Both the position numbers and the translations under genes were made by a program. Shown here one piece after another: positions 1 through 8,995 of a stretch of DNA of 64,000 nucleotides. A model generated the notes under the pieces. It saw only the letters and a list, made by a program, of their open reading frames with translations. It was not told the DNA's origin and made no database searches. The DNA is taken from assembly GCF_026239675.1 (NCBI RefSeq), contig NZ_JAPIVQ010000011.1, positions 1-64,000 on the forward strand, given 5' to 3'. This DNA comes from Pedobacter sp. PLR (lineage in GTDB: Bacteria > Bacteroidota > Bacteroidia > Sphingobacteriales > Sphingobacteriaceae). The stretch's first letter is position 1. Each line of letters opens with the position of its first letter.

Positions 1-135
1 CAAGGATTGAAAGGTGATACTGGTCCAATCGGCCCAACCGGTTTGACAGGAGCTGCTGGAACTAATGGTATTCAAGGTATTCAAGGATTGAAAGGTGATA
101 CTGGTCCAATCGGCCCAACCGGTTTGACAGGAGCT
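1..135 (+). repeat. Tandem 81-bp collagen-coding repeat, 54 bp exactly conserved
   Basis: Bases 1-54 recur identically at 82-135. The unit is 81 bp (27 codons, nine Gly-X-Y triplets). The array may extend beyond the left edge. Nucleotide identity, not just protein identity, points to recent duplication and to a repeat number that can vary by slippage or recombination. Confidence 0.9.
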
Positions 136-1005
136 ATAGGTGAAACAGGAGCTGCGGGTATACAGGGCCCTACTGGACCAAAAGGTGCCGATGGTATTGG
201 TGGTGTAACTATAGGAAGTCCCTATATCACTGTTTCCGGGGCGGGTACTGCTGCTAGCAACTATGTCGTCACTGCAAACACGGTACACGATTTAGTCAAC
301 AATGGTACAAATACATTAACTTCTACAGTCAATGGTGTTGCAAAACCGGCTGCGATAGTAAACACTGTGGCAAACAATCTTACCGGTACTAGTTTAATTA
401 CTACAGTTAATGGGGTTCCTTCAACAGCGATTGAATTAGCAAGTTTAAAAATCGAGCCATGGCAAGTTCAGGGTGGTACAACCCCGGCTACTACTAATAT
501 TCAAAATATTTACCAAAATGGAAGTGTTGGAATTGGGCTTGCGAGCGGAGGTACCATACCAACGTTTGTTGTTGGTGGTACAACGATCAATCCAAAACTT
601 CATGTCGAAGGTGACGTGGCAACAACGGGGAAATTCTGGACTACCAATAGTGTTTATGCAGATTATGTATTTGAGAAATACTACGATGGTACTTCAAAAA
701 TTGATGCTGATTACAAATTCAGGCCGCTATCAGAAGTGGAAGCATTTATCAAAGCGAACAAACATTTGCCTGGAGTAACAGCAATCAGTGGTACCAATAA
801 AACCAGGAATGGTTACACTTTCGATATGACAGCATTGACTATCCAATCTTTAGAAAAACTCGAAGAACTATTCTTACATGTGATTGAACAGGAAAAGAAA
901 ATCGAGTTGAAAAACAAAGAAGTAGAAGCATTAAAACAAGATGCCAAATCAATGAAAGCCCGATTGGAAAAATTAGAGCAATTAATATTAAAGGATCATA
1001 AATAA
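1..1005 (+). CDS. Collagen-like repeat surface protein, 5' end cut off by window edge
   Basis: The frame is open through base 1, so the gene starts upstream; the first in-window start-like codon (TTG at 7) sits inside a repeat and is not a start. Residues up to about 70 are Gly-X-Y triplets of collagen type, such as GPIGPTGLTG, with one 54-bp stretch present twice with an 81-bp period. A threonine/asparagine-rich region follows. The last 120 residues (YADYVFEKYYDG, KANKHLPGV, a closing coiled coil) resemble the tail-fibre or S74-like C-terminal module common in Bacteroidota surface proteins, which probably trimerises and is an inferred assignment. It heads a series of co-oriented exported proteins and a T9SS module, so surface exposure is likely. 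Substrate or partner is unknown. Confidence 0.8.
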   Translation, partial: QGLKGDTGPIGPTGLTGAAGTNGIQGIQGLKGDTGPIGPTGLTGAIGETGAAGIQGPTGPKGADGIGGVTIGSPYITVSGAGTAASNYVVTANTVHDLVNNGTNTLTSTVNGVAKPAAIVNTVANNLTGTSLITTVNGVPSTAIELASLKIEPWQVQGGTTPATTNIQNIYQNGSVGIGLASGGTIPTFVVGGTTINPKLHVEGDVATTGKFWTTNSVYADYVFEKYYDGTSKIDADYKFRPLSEVEAFIKANKHLPGVTAISGTNKTRNGYTFDMTALTIQSLEKLEELFLHVIEQEKKIELKNKEVEALKQDAKSMKARLEKLEQLILKDHK

Positions 1006-1010
1006 TCAGG

Positions 1011-1042
1011 ATGCTTAGTGGTGATCATCCGCCGCTAAGCAT
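1011..1042 (+). terminator. Intergenic hairpin, possible weak terminator or processing site
   Basis: Arms 1011-1023 and 1030-1042 pair over 13 positions, two of them G-T, around a 6-nt loop. No T-tract follows, so full termination is doubtful. It may instead set relative expression of the collagen-like gene and the genes after it. Confidence 0.4.
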
Positions 1043-1050
1043 AATTATCA

Positions 1051-1923
1051 ATGAAAATAATCATGAAAAAGATAACTATACTTTTGGTTTTGCTCTTCAA
1101 TGTTTTTGTTTTAAAGGCTCAAACAGGAGTAAATATAAAAACACCGGCTGGCTCCTCTATTCTGGAGGTAAATAGTACCAGTAAGGGAGTATTGTTTCCA
1201 AGACTGGATATCGGGAATTTAAATAATAAAGCACCGGTAACGGCGACGCCTATGGCGGATGGCTTATGGGCATATAATAGTGGGGCCAGCAATATAAACA
1301 GTCAAACCTTACATTACTGGGATATTGCAGCGAACAGTGGTAATGGTGCCTGGATCAGACACCTGTATTTTAAGGAAACACCTAAAGTTGCAACAATTGG
1401 TTTGAATAGAAATCTGGCATTTTTGAATAATAAAGTTGCTAATGACGAAGAGGCTATTGGACAGAAAACTACTAATGCTTATCAAATAGTGAACTCTGGT
1501 TATATGCCTGGTCTAAGCATTCGGTTGGGTGCTCTTAGTAGATATATAATTGCAGTTGGGCCTGGGGTCTATACCCTTGAAGCGTCCTATTTACTAAATG
1601 CTCCGCCTCCTGATCCTGGTAACGGTACAGTGATACAAAACGGATATTATAATATGGGGTATTTGAGTGACATCTGGATCAGGCCATATGATCCAAATAC
1701 AAATATTTATGGTACCAATTATTTTGGTGGCCGTGTAGAGGGGGCTGTTATATCCAAGGTAGATGTAGATCACCGCATGCGTTTCCTGCACACTTTTGCT
1801 GTAACCGGTTCTAATGGGTTTGAAATCGATTTATTTTTAGGTAGAAGAGATGGAGCCACTTTTTACGACCTAGTTAATATAATTGCCAGTGGTACCATCA
1901 TTAAGTTAACCAAATTGAATTAA
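1051..1923 (+). CDS. Secreted protein of unknown function, surface-array family
   Basis: This 290-residue protein has a clear Sec signal (hydrophobic core LLVLLFNVFVL, cleavage near KAQ|TG). An in-frame ATG at 1063 would give a more typical signal peptide and is an alternative start. The mature N-terminus carries the module GVNIKTPAGSSILEV...KGVLFPR...LHYWD that also begins the next two proteins, so the three are paralogous in this part. The C-terminal 170 residues are not recognised; spacing of hydrophobics suggests a beta-sandwich. It stops 3 bp before the next start, so co-transcription is likely. No T9SS sorting domain is visible. Confidence 0.75.
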   Translation: MKIIMKKITILLVLLFNVFVLKAQTGVNIKTPAGSSILEVNSTSKGVLFPRLDIGNLNNKAPVTATPMADGLWAYNSGASNINSQTLHYWDIAANSGNGAWIRHLYFKETPKVATIGLNRNLAFLNNKVANDEEAIGQKTTNAYQIVNSGYMPGLSIRLGALSRYIIAVGPGVYTLEASYLLNAPPPDPGNGTVIQNGYYNMGYLSDIWIRPYDPNTNIYGTNYFGGRVEGAVISKVDVDHRMRFLHTFAVTGSNGFEIDLFLGRRDGATFYDLVNIIASGTIIKLTKLN

Positions 1924-1926
1924 GTC

Positions 1927-2712
1927 ATGAAGAAATATATTATTGGGGTTTTTCTGCTGGTCTATAATGGCTATGTATATGCACAAGGTGCTGCAGGTGT
2001 AGGTAAGCTGACTGTAAATACTTCAGCAGTTTTGGATTTGTCCAATAGCACTAAAAAAGCTTTTTTGCCGGCACGTGTGCTTTTAACAGATTTGTTTAGC
2101 AACGTTACCCCTATAAGCACTCCTGCAGAAGGGCTGATTGTTTACAACACGAGTACAGTTCAACCAAAGGGATTTTATATCTGGAATAAAGGGAGCTGGA
2201 GTTTGATGGCTGCTAAAGAAAATTCGGTGACCAATGCCGTTATTCAAAATACAGCAATAGCAAGTGGTATTAATTTGCCTGTTTCCGGGACTTTTGTTCC
2301 GATTACAGGAGGAGCCCAGCTCTTTAGTAATATCCCGGCTTTTACCAGTTCCGGAGGAAATTTCACTTTGCCTCCAGGTAATTATACAGTTCAGGTAGCT
2401 TTAAATATTCAGGCACTATCAGAGGTTGCAGCGAACGGGATTGGCGCTACAGTTCGGACTAATATTCATTATTATGCTGCTAAACTGAGCAACGGGGCAA
2501 GTTCCTACGGTCAGGTGATGACCGATAATCAAACCTCTAACTCCAGCAGTACAACCAACAGCAAACAGCATGTAGCAAATTTCTCCTTCAGTTTTCAAAT
2601 TACCTCATCCGCAACGATGAGCTTTAATCTGGCGCGTGTTACCGGAGGAACTTATGAAGGAAATATCGACATCTTAAATTCATTTATTCACATTCAGCGC
2701 TCGATGTTATGA
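1927..2712 (+). CDS. Secreted protein, surface-array family with possible jelly-roll C-terminus
   Basis: The 261-residue product starts with a signal peptide ending near YAQG. The shared N-terminal module follows (LTVNTSAVLDLS, KKAFLPARV, AEGLIVYNT, KGFYIWNKGSW). After about residue 105 a Thr/Ser/Asn-rich domain contains NFTLPPGNYTVQV, a phrase typical of C1q/TNF-like jelly rolls; that is inference only. The ATG lies directly after the preceding stop and the TGA overlaps the next ATG (ATGA), so translation is probably coupled. Function is unknown; export and surface assembly are inferred from signal and context. Confidence 0.75.
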   Translation: MKKYIIGVFLLVYNGYVYAQGAAGVGKLTVNTSAVLDLSNSTKKAFLPARVLLTDLFSNVTPISTPAEGLIVYNTSTVQPKGFYIWNKGSWSLMAAKENSVTNAVIQNTAIASGINLPVSGTFVPITGGAQLFSNIPAFTSSGGNFTLPPGNYTVQVALNIQALSEVAANGIGATVRTNIHYYAAKLSNGASSYGQVMTDNQTSNSSSTTNSKQHVANFSFSFQITSSATMSFNLARVTGGTYEGNIDILNSFIHIQRSML

Positions 2713-3521
2713 TCAACTATAAAAAATATTTATACCTGGTTTTCCTGTTTTTTTCCAGCCTCAGTTGGGGACAAACAGGTATCAATACCAGAACCCCGAA
2801 TGCTTCTGCCGCATTGGATGTTACTGCAACAGATAGAGGCGTATTATTACCACAATATACCTTAGGCATTTTAACCGATGCTGTGAATCCAATAATAGCT
2901 CCGCTGGAGGGATCTTTAATTTACAACATAGGAGGAGTTAATCCTAAAGGATATTATTACTGGACAGGGCAACGATGGGAGAGGTTGATCGTGAACGGAG
3001 AAACAGATCAGATTCTAAACATCAGACTTGCAGGTTTTACACCTACCGGGAATGCCGTTACTTTGATTCCCGGAGGGGTAACCACCGCTAATATCGTAGG
3101 TTTTCCAGCTGCATATACCACCGTTGTAAATACGATTGTAGGAGTCAATTATAGCAATGGCGCGTCCATTAATTTGCCCATAGGAACTTACCGTGTGGAT
3201 ATCACTTTCGATTGTATGTCCCCTGCTGGTACAAATAATACGAATTTTGAATCTGCAGGTGATAATCAGCTTTTTGTGGTAAATGCAGGGATAGTAAATT
3301 CAGCAAATACATTGATTTCTGATCTAAAAGTATCGTCTACTATATCACAATATGGTGGGGTGAAAAGTGTGCAGGGATATAAGTTTTCTTATATCATAAA
3401 ATTGGGAACTGCTCAGGATGTTAAAGTGATGTTGAACCATAATAATGGAGCCTCAGATTCGAGCTTAACAAGAGATAACCAGGCCGGCTTGATTGTTACT
3501 TTTTACAAATTTTTCGAATAA
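2709..3521 (+). CDS. Secreted protein, surface-array family
   Basis: The start is fixed by the ATGA overlap with the previous gene. It is 270 residues with a signal peptide (LYLVFLFFSSLSWGQ) and then the same module as its two upstream neighbours (INTRTPNASAALDVT, RGVLLPQ, EGSLIYNIG, KGYYYWTGQRWE). The remainder has a beta-rich pattern with SINLPIGTYRVDI, comparable to the TLPPGNYTVQV segment of its neighbour, so the C-terminal domains may also be distantly related. No enzyme motif was found. Together with the two genes before it, this looks like a locally duplicated family of structural surface proteins. Confidence 0.75.
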   Translation: MINYKKYLYLVFLFFSSLSWGQTGINTRTPNASAALDVTATDRGVLLPQYTLGILTDAVNPIIAPLEGSLIYNIGGVNPKGYYYWTGQRWERLIVNGETDQILNIRLAGFTPTGNAVTLIPGGVTTANIVGFPAAYTTVVNTIVGVNYSNGASINLPIGTYRVDITFDCMSPAGTNNTNFESAGDNQLFVVNAGIVNSANTLISDLKVSSTISQYGGVKSVQGYKFSYIIKLGTAQDVKVMLNHNNGASDSSLTRDNQAGLIVTFYKFFE

Positions 3522-3563
3522 TAACTTACGCCGGGAAAGACCATACAGGCTAATTAAAATACA

Positions 3564-4865
3564 ATGAAAATACAACTACGAAATATAGTTTTACCGGCAG
3601 TCTTACTCACTGTGTTTGCGATGAAATCGTATGCGCAAACAGGAGCAGGGAGCATGACTGTGGATAATTCGACGGTAACGATTGCGGAAGGAACAACCGA
3701 AATGCGCTTTTCTGAAGGCAGCTATTTCGGCCCTACTGCCGACTGGACCATCGACGGGACTTTGGAGATTTATAGTAAAAACATATGGATTGCACCAGGC
3801 GCGACTTTCAAAGGGAAGGGGAGAGTCGTTGTCTACAACCCTGGTAGCAATCCATTTTATCCGGAAATGAAAGCTGCGGCAACCAAAATAGATGGTAATA
3901 ACGGGGAATTTATTAACCTCCTGATCGAACATCGTAACAACGACAATATCATCTTAGCCGATGTAGATGATCCGGGTTATCAAACCAATAATCCACAAGG
4001 CCCCCTGGCTGCGGAATTGAATATTGGAAAAGAAATTGATCTGGCTGTAAACAATGCAGATGTGATCTTAAATGGTTACAATCTGGCCTTTAATACCAGC
4101 GGTAAAATCACCAATTATAGCGCAGACCGCATGGTGGTAACCGGCAACAGCATCGCGGGGCATATGGTCAAAGAATACGGAAGCCCTTTCGCTTTTGTGT
4201 TTCCGGTAGGGATTGCCGAACGCGATTATGCACCGGCAACATTAGCGCCTTTATCGGCAGGTATTGTATCGGTTAGCGTGCAGGATTATGGGGGCTCATC
4301 CGCTTTTACCAAGGGGATTAAATCCGAATTGGGAATGGATAGAAGCTGGCAGATCTATAGCAATAAGCCTTTAAAAGCCGATATGACCTTGCAGCACAAC
4401 CAAAATACCAACGGGCAGCAATTTAAAGATGCCAGTGCCTCAATCTCGCAATATGTAAATGGTAGTAAATGGGACTTTCTAAAAACAAGCAATCCTGCTA
4501 CCGGAATTCATACGAGTATAGGTCTGAATGTGCTTTCTGATATGACCGTAAACGGGGGCTGGTTTACCAAATACGCAGGCTCAGGACCAGAGCTTTTAAT
4601 TCCGAATTTATTTACGCCAAATGGCGATGGAACCAATGATACATTCGAAATCAGGGGGATAGAACAGTTTGCAATAAATGATATCGTGATTGTAAACCGC
4701 TGGGGAAATGAAGTATTTAAACAAACAAATTATAGAAATACCTGGAATGGACCAGGCTTAAATGAAGGTACTTACTATTACGTATTGCGTGTAAAAGATG
4801 GTGTAGGTTCAGAATGGCGGGTATTTAAAGGTTACATCACGCTGATCAGGGCATTCGATCAATAG
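3564..4865 (+). CDS. Exported protein with type B T9SS sorting domain (gliding-motility-associated C-terminal)
   Basis: The 433-residue product has a signal peptide (cleavage near YAQT) and a long beta-rich passenger with no recognised catalytic motif. It ends in a C-terminal domain of about 85 residues: IPNLFTPNGDGTNDTF, then NRWGNEVF, then EGTYYYVLRVKDG and a final KGYITLIR. That is the type B (CHU_C/TIGR04131) sorting domain, which directs outer-membrane transit by the type IX secretion system. The PorP/SprF gene 22 bp downstream fits the known pairing of type B cargo with a dedicated PorP-like partner. The passenger's role is unknown. Confidence 0.85.
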   Translation: MKIQLRNIVLPAVLLTVFAMKSYAQTGAGSMTVDNSTVTIAEGTTEMRFSEGSYFGPTADWTIDGTLEIYSKNIWIAPGATFKGKGRVVVYNPGSNPFYPEMKAAATKIDGNNGEFINLLIEHRNNDNIILADVDDPGYQTNNPQGPLAAELNIGKEIDLAVNNADVILNGYNLAFNTSGKITNYSADRMVVTGNSIAGHMVKEYGSPFAFVFPVGIAERDYAPATLAPLSAGIVSVSVQDYGGSSAFTKGIKSELGMDRSWQIYSNKPLKADMTLQHNQNTNGQQFKDASASISQYVNGSKWDFLKTSNPATGIHTSIGLNVLSDMTVNGGWFTKYAGSGPELLIPNLFTPNGDGTNDTFEIRGIEQFAINDIVIVNRWGNEVFKQTNYRNTWNGPGLNEGTYYYVLRVKDGVGSEWRVFKGYITLIRAFDQ

Positions 4866-4887
4866 CGCTTAACGAAAGGAATAGAAA

Positions 4888-5859
4888 ATGAAATATATAA
4901 AAATAGGTATTGCCGCATTACTGATGCTGTGTGTGCAAAAGATTAACGCACAGCAGGATGCGCAGTTTAGTCAGTACATGTTCAATGGTATTTATATCAA
5001 CCCTGCTTATGCAGGATATAAGGAACAGTTAAACCTGCATAGTTTTTACCGGACGCAGTGGACCGGGATTACCGGAGGTCCAAAGAGTATGTCGCTGGCT
5101 GTAGATGCAATTGCCAATGATGGTAATGTAGGGCTCGCTTTGCAGGTGGCCAGTGATCGTTTAGGCGCACAAAGTAACCTGACCGCTTATGGGAATTATG
5201 CGTATCGCTTAAGGTTAAATGAAGACGGCTCTGCCCGACTTTCCCTTGGAATTGGCGTAGGTATGGTTCAGTTAGGAATTGATGGTTCTAAATTAAACCC
5301 AAATGATCCGGAAATGTATCAACCCGCAGGAATGCAAAGCAAGATTATTCCAGATGCAAGAACAGGTGTTTTTTATTCGGATAACAAATTTTATGTGGGC
5401 ATATCTGCTGATAACCTGATCGCACAGGCAATTAAGGTTGAAAGTGATGGTTTTATTGCACAACCGAAACCACATTATTACTTAACAGCCGGGGTTTTGA
5501 TTCCTTTGTCAGAAGGGATTCAGCTTAAACCTTCCTTCTTGTTAAAAGATGATCGGGCAGGCCCTACCAGCTTAGATGTGAATGCTTTTGTGTTGTTAAA
5601 TGACATCATCTGGCTGGGTGGTTCTTATCGCACAGGTGTGAAGGTATATGACAAGTCGCACCTTCAAAAGGATTTAAGTAACCGGAATTCGGTGATTGCC
5701 GCCATGGAAATATTCCCGATTAAAAACCTGAGAATTGGCTATGGATACGATTTTTCTGTCGGCGCATTGAAAGGTTATAGTGGCGGAACTCATGAAATAT
5801 CCGTTGGCTATTATATCAATAAGAAAAATACCAGAATGCTGACACCACGCTATTTTTAA
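4888..5859 (+). CDS. PorP/SprF family outer-membrane protein
   Basis: This 323-residue protein has a signal peptide ending at NAQQ and the family signature at the mature N-terminus (DAQFSQYMFNG, YINPAYAGY, FYRTQWTGI). Alternating short strands with aromatic ends suggest a beta-barrel. Family members bind or anchor type B T9SS cargo at the outer membrane, so its likely client is the protein encoded immediately upstream. The protein at 55851-56843 is a clear paralogue with the same landmarks (QFTQYIFNG, INPAYAG, FYRAQWQGI). Length is normal for the family. Confidence 0.9.
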   Translation: MKYIKIGIAALLMLCVQKINAQQDAQFSQYMFNGIYINPAYAGYKEQLNLHSFYRTQWTGITGGPKSMSLAVDAIANDGNVGLALQVASDRLGAQSNLTAYGNYAYRLRLNEDGSARLSLGIGVGMVQLGIDGSKLNPNDPEMYQPAGMQSKIIPDARTGVFYSDNKFYVGISADNLIAQAIKVESDGFIAQPKPHYYLTAGVLIPLSEGIQLKPSFLLKDDRAGPTSLDVNAFVLLNDIIWLGGSYRTGVKVYDKSHLQKDLSNRNSVIAAMEIFPIKNLRIGYGYDFSVGALKGYSGGTHEISVGYYINKKNTRMLTPRYF

Positions 5860-5924
5860 TCCCGCAGGTTAGCATTGAAACTTAAAATATACGCGGGTCA
5901 TTCCGCTTGTCATTCCAATAGAAA

Positions 5925-7928
5925 ATGAAAAGAACGCTGTTATTATGTCTGTTTACGCTACTCTTATACCTACCTGCCAAAGCGCAGTATGTAATGAAAG
6001 AAGCAGATGCCCAATATGATTTGTTTAATTACATCAAAGCCATTGATCTGTATGAGCAAGCTTATGCAAAGAAAAATACGTTGCATGCTGCCCAACGTTT
6101 AGCAGAAAGTTATACGTTAACACGCAATTATCCCCAGGCAGAAAGCTGGTATGCAATAGTTGCCGATATACCGGGGAGCCCGGTAGCAAATACTTTAAAC
6201 TATGCCAAAGCATTGGTCAGCAATAGTAAATATGGCGAGGCGAAAGTGCAGTTTAAACGATACATCGAACAACAAAAAGAGATACCGGAGCTAAAGCAAA
6301 AAGGGGGCGTAGCGCAAAAAGAGGATGCAAAACAAAAGGAGTTTTCTTTAGCACAGCAATATCGGTGGTTAAATTCCTGTGATTCGGCCATAAAATGGAT
6401 GCAGCAACCAAGGCCCGTACTATTGCAAAATGCAGCGGAACTGAATAGTCCGCAATCCGATTGGGGAGCTGTACGATCAAAAGAAGGGATTACTTTTACT
6501 TCCGACAGGGGATTAGCCTTTACTGAAAATACTAAGAAATCCAGCAAGCCATTCCTTAAATTTGATGCAGGTAAAACACCCGATAAGCAAACTTATGGTT
6601 GGACAGGCAACCGGTATCTGCGTTTATATGGATCTCAGAAATTAGATAATAAAGACAGTTTAGTGCTTTTTCCATTGGATGCAGGCACCGATTATCATGT
6701 TGGGGCCGCTAGCTTTAGCAGCGATGGAAATGATATGTACTTTACATTAACACGGATCAGCAAAGACCTGAAGTTTAGTAAAGGGCGTTTAGCAACGGTG
6801 AATGTAGAAATATACAGCAGTGGAAAAGCTGCGGATGGCAAATGGGGAAAACCTGTTCCCTTTAAATATAATAATGTGAATGCTTATTCAGTAGGAGATC
6901 CATTTATCAGTAAGGATGGTCGTACCCTATATTTTGTTTCTAATATGCCCGGTGGTAAAGGTGGGACAGATCTTTATAGCATCACTAAAAATGTTGTTGG
7001 TGAATGGCAGAATGCAGAAAATATAGCCTCCTTAAATACGGAAGGAAATGAGAGAAGCCCTTCAATTGATGAATCCGGCGACTTTTATTTTAGTACCGAT
7101 GGCCTTACCGGTATGGGAGGTCTTGATATCTTTAAATCAATATATCAAGATAATACTTTTTCTAAACCGATCAATCAGGGTTATCCGGTTAATTCTCCGC
7201 AGGATGATTTTGCCTTCAATATGTATACGGCAACTGCCGGATATTTGTCTTCCAATCGCGTTGATGGTTTAGGAAGCGATGATGTTTACCGGATTACCCA
7301 ACAAATTATATTGGCCTTGAAGCTGGAAGGTAAAGTGTTTAATAAAAAGACAGGTTTACCATTAACTTCCGCATCTGTCACCCTAAAAGCACAGAATGGT
7401 AATGCACTGAAAGTGATTACAGATGAAACCGGTTATTATTCCTTTAAAATTGACAAAGATATCGCTTACTATGTAAAGGCCGAAAAAACAGGTTTCAGAA
7501 GTGCGGATACGAGTTTTGTGACGCAGGTTTCTCTGGTTAAAGATTTTTATCTGATACCCATCGAAATCAATAAACCCATCCGTCTGGAGAATATCTATTA
7601 CAATTTTGATAAGTCTAATATCAGGCCGGATGCCGCAATTGAGTTAGATAAATTAGTTAAAATTTTAAAGGATAATCCAACAATCTGGATCGAATTATCC
7701 TCTCATACGGATAGCAGAGGCAATGATGGTTATAACATGGCACTATCGCAACGACGTGCAGAATCTGCGGTTAGCTATATCATTTCAAAGGGTGTTGATA
7801 AAAACAGAATTACGGCCAAAGGATATGGGGAGAGTCAGTTACTCAACCGTTGTACAAATGGGGTGAATTGTTCTGTGGAAGAGCATCAGCTCAACAGAAG
7901 AACAGAGTTTAAGATTGTGAAACAATAA
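5925..7928 (+). CDS. PorE-like OmpA family protein (TPR, beta-propeller, regulatory fold, OmpA)
   Basis: The 667-residue product has a signal peptide (cleavage near AKAQ|Y), a TPR-like helical region at about 25-150, and PD40/WD40-like propeller repeats at about 180-460 (for example SFSSDGNDMYF, FISKDGRTLYFVS, SIDESGDFYFS). A carboxypeptidase-regulatory-like domain at about 465-540 is followed by an OmpA-like peptidoglycan-binding domain at about 550-667 (YYNFDKSNIRPDA, SSHTDSRGNDGYN, LSQRRAESAVSYI). This domain order is that of PorE in the type IX secretion system. PorE-like proteins link surface-retained cargo or the machinery to peptidoglycan. It closes the operon with its PorP/SprF partner. 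Confidence 0.85.
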   Translation: MKRTLLLCLFTLLLYLPAKAQYVMKEADAQYDLFNYIKAIDLYEQAYAKKNTLHAAQRLAESYTLTRNYPQAESWYAIVADIPGSPVANTLNYAKALVSNSKYGEAKVQFKRYIEQQKEIPELKQKGGVAQKEDAKQKEFSLAQQYRWLNSCDSAIKWMQQPRPVLLQNAAELNSPQSDWGAVRSKEGITFTSDRGLAFTENTKKSSKPFLKFDAGKTPDKQTYGWTGNRYLRLYGSQKLDNKDSLVLFPLDAGTDYHVGAASFSSDGNDMYFTLTRISKDLKFSKGRLATVNVEIYSSGKAADGKWGKPVPFKYNNVNAYSVGDPFISKDGRTLYFVSNMPGGKGGTDLYSITKNVVGEWQNAENIASLNTEGNERSPSIDESGDFYFSTDGLTGMGGLDIFKSIYQDNTFSKPINQGYPVNSPQDDFAFNMYTATAGYLSSNRVDGLGSDDVYRITQQIILALKLEGKVFNKKTGLPLTSASVTLKAQNGNALKVITDETGYYSFKIDKDIAYYVKAEKTGFRSADTSFVTQVSLVKDFYLIPIEINKPIRLENIYYNFDKSNIRPDAAIELDKLVKILKDNPTIWIELSSHTDSRGNDGYNMALSQRRAESAVSYIISKGVDKNRITAKGYGESQLLNRCTNGVNCSVEEHQLNRRTEFKIVKQ

Positions 7929-8253
7929 GGTATTATACCGAATGTTTATTTTATTGGTCATGTTTCGGGGATGGGTACTGTGAGAGGTGGGACTATCCCC
8001 ACTCATGATCTTTTTTTGTAGTATTTATTTTTAAAATAGAATTTTATTTTTTTATATCCATTTAAATATGAGGTTAATGGGCCTTTTTAAAAGGATGTGT
8101 TACTTTAAATGTTCTTGTTTAACCTTAACGATTGAAATGTCACCAGGTAGCTGAATAATATGGCATGATATTCGATATAGGAGTAATAAATAGCGCTCTC
8201 ATGGAATCTGTTGTCCTTAACCTTCAGTTTTCAAGCTAATTACCCCTTTTCGT
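7929..8253. other. Gene-free stretch between the T9SS locus and the sigma factor
   Basis: These 325 bases hold the probable terminator at 7981-8017 and then AT-rich sequence leading to the sigma factor start. No ORF with coding character and no clear TAnnTTTG promoter box was seen in it. Confidence 0.6.
7981..8017 (+). terminator. Rho-independent terminator after the PorE-like gene
   Basis: GTGGG (7987-7991) pairs with CCCAC (7998-8002) over a 6-nt loop, extended by TGA/TCA across a small bulge. A run of seven T follows at 8011-8017. It would end the T9SS operon. Confidence 0.6.
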
Positions 8254-8844
8254 ATGACGCTTGAAGATGACTTTAAAGAACTTGAACCGCAGGCAATACG
8301 CCTTGCCGATGTGTCAGATTACTCCAATCTGTTTAATCGGTATTATGCAGGTTTATGCGGTTTCGCGGAAAAGATTATCGGGGATAATTATGCAGAAGAC
8401 ATTGTAGGTGATGTATTCCTAAAGCTTTGGGAAGGAAAATACGTGTTTTGCTCCGAACTTCATTTAAAAGCATTTCTTTATAGAGCGGTGAAAAATGGCT
8501 GTCTCAATTTAATTAAAATGACCGGTAGGGCAGAAGATCGCCACCTCTTTTATCAGGAGGAAATCGGAGGAGAGGAGAATACTTTTCTTTTAGCGGTAAC
8601 GCAGGCAGAAGTGGTCAGAGAGCTCCACCTCGCGATTAATGATTTACCTCCGCAAGCAGGTAGAATTATTAAGCTGACCTACCTTGATGGTTTAAGTAAT
8701 CAGGAAGCTGCTGATCACCTTGGATTATCGATTCAAACCGTGAAAAATCAAAAGTTAAGAGGTTTGGGGATTTTAAAGAAAAGGTTACCGGGGAAAACGC
8801 TGTCTCTGCTGCTCTTACTACCTTATTTCGCATGTTATAATTGA
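8254..8844 (+). CDS. ECF-family RNA polymerase sigma factor
   Basis: The 196-residue protein has sigma region 2 at about 25-95 (FNRYYAGLCGFAEKII, YAEDIVGDVFLKLWE) and region 4 at about 130-180 (LPPQAGRIIKLTYLDGLS, QEAADHLGLSIQTVKN). It ends in a hydrophobic tail (SLLLLLPYFACYN), a feature I associate with sigma factors paired with FecR proteins in Bacteroidota. The FecR-type gene follows 151 bp later, so it is probably held inactive by that membrane protein until an outer-membrane receptor signals. No receptor gene lies beside the pair. Confidence 0.9.
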   Translation: MTLEDDFKELEPQAIRLADVSDYSNLFNRYYAGLCGFAEKIIGDNYAEDIVGDVFLKLWEGKYVFCSELHLKAFLYRAVKNGCLNLIKMTGRAEDRHLFYQEEIGGEENTFLLAVTQAEVVRELHLAINDLPPQAGRIIKLTYLDGLSNQEAADHLGLSIQTVKNQKLRGLGILKKRLPGKTLSLLLLLPYFACYN

Positions 8845-8995
8845 TGAATGTAGTTTTTTTGCGAGTCAGAAGCTTGCTTATTCGTTGAGAATGAGGTTAA
8901 AATATTGAAAGAATAAACATTAGTTTTGAAGGGTAACGGTGAAGATTAACAAATAGAATTTACGCTTTAAATTATAGAACGTTAAACAGGTTATA

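Noticed and set aside
1..135. Short regularly spaced repeats as a CRISPR array
   Set aside because: The repeats are in frame, encode Gly-X-Y triplets and have conserved spacers, so they are collagen-coding, not CRISPR.
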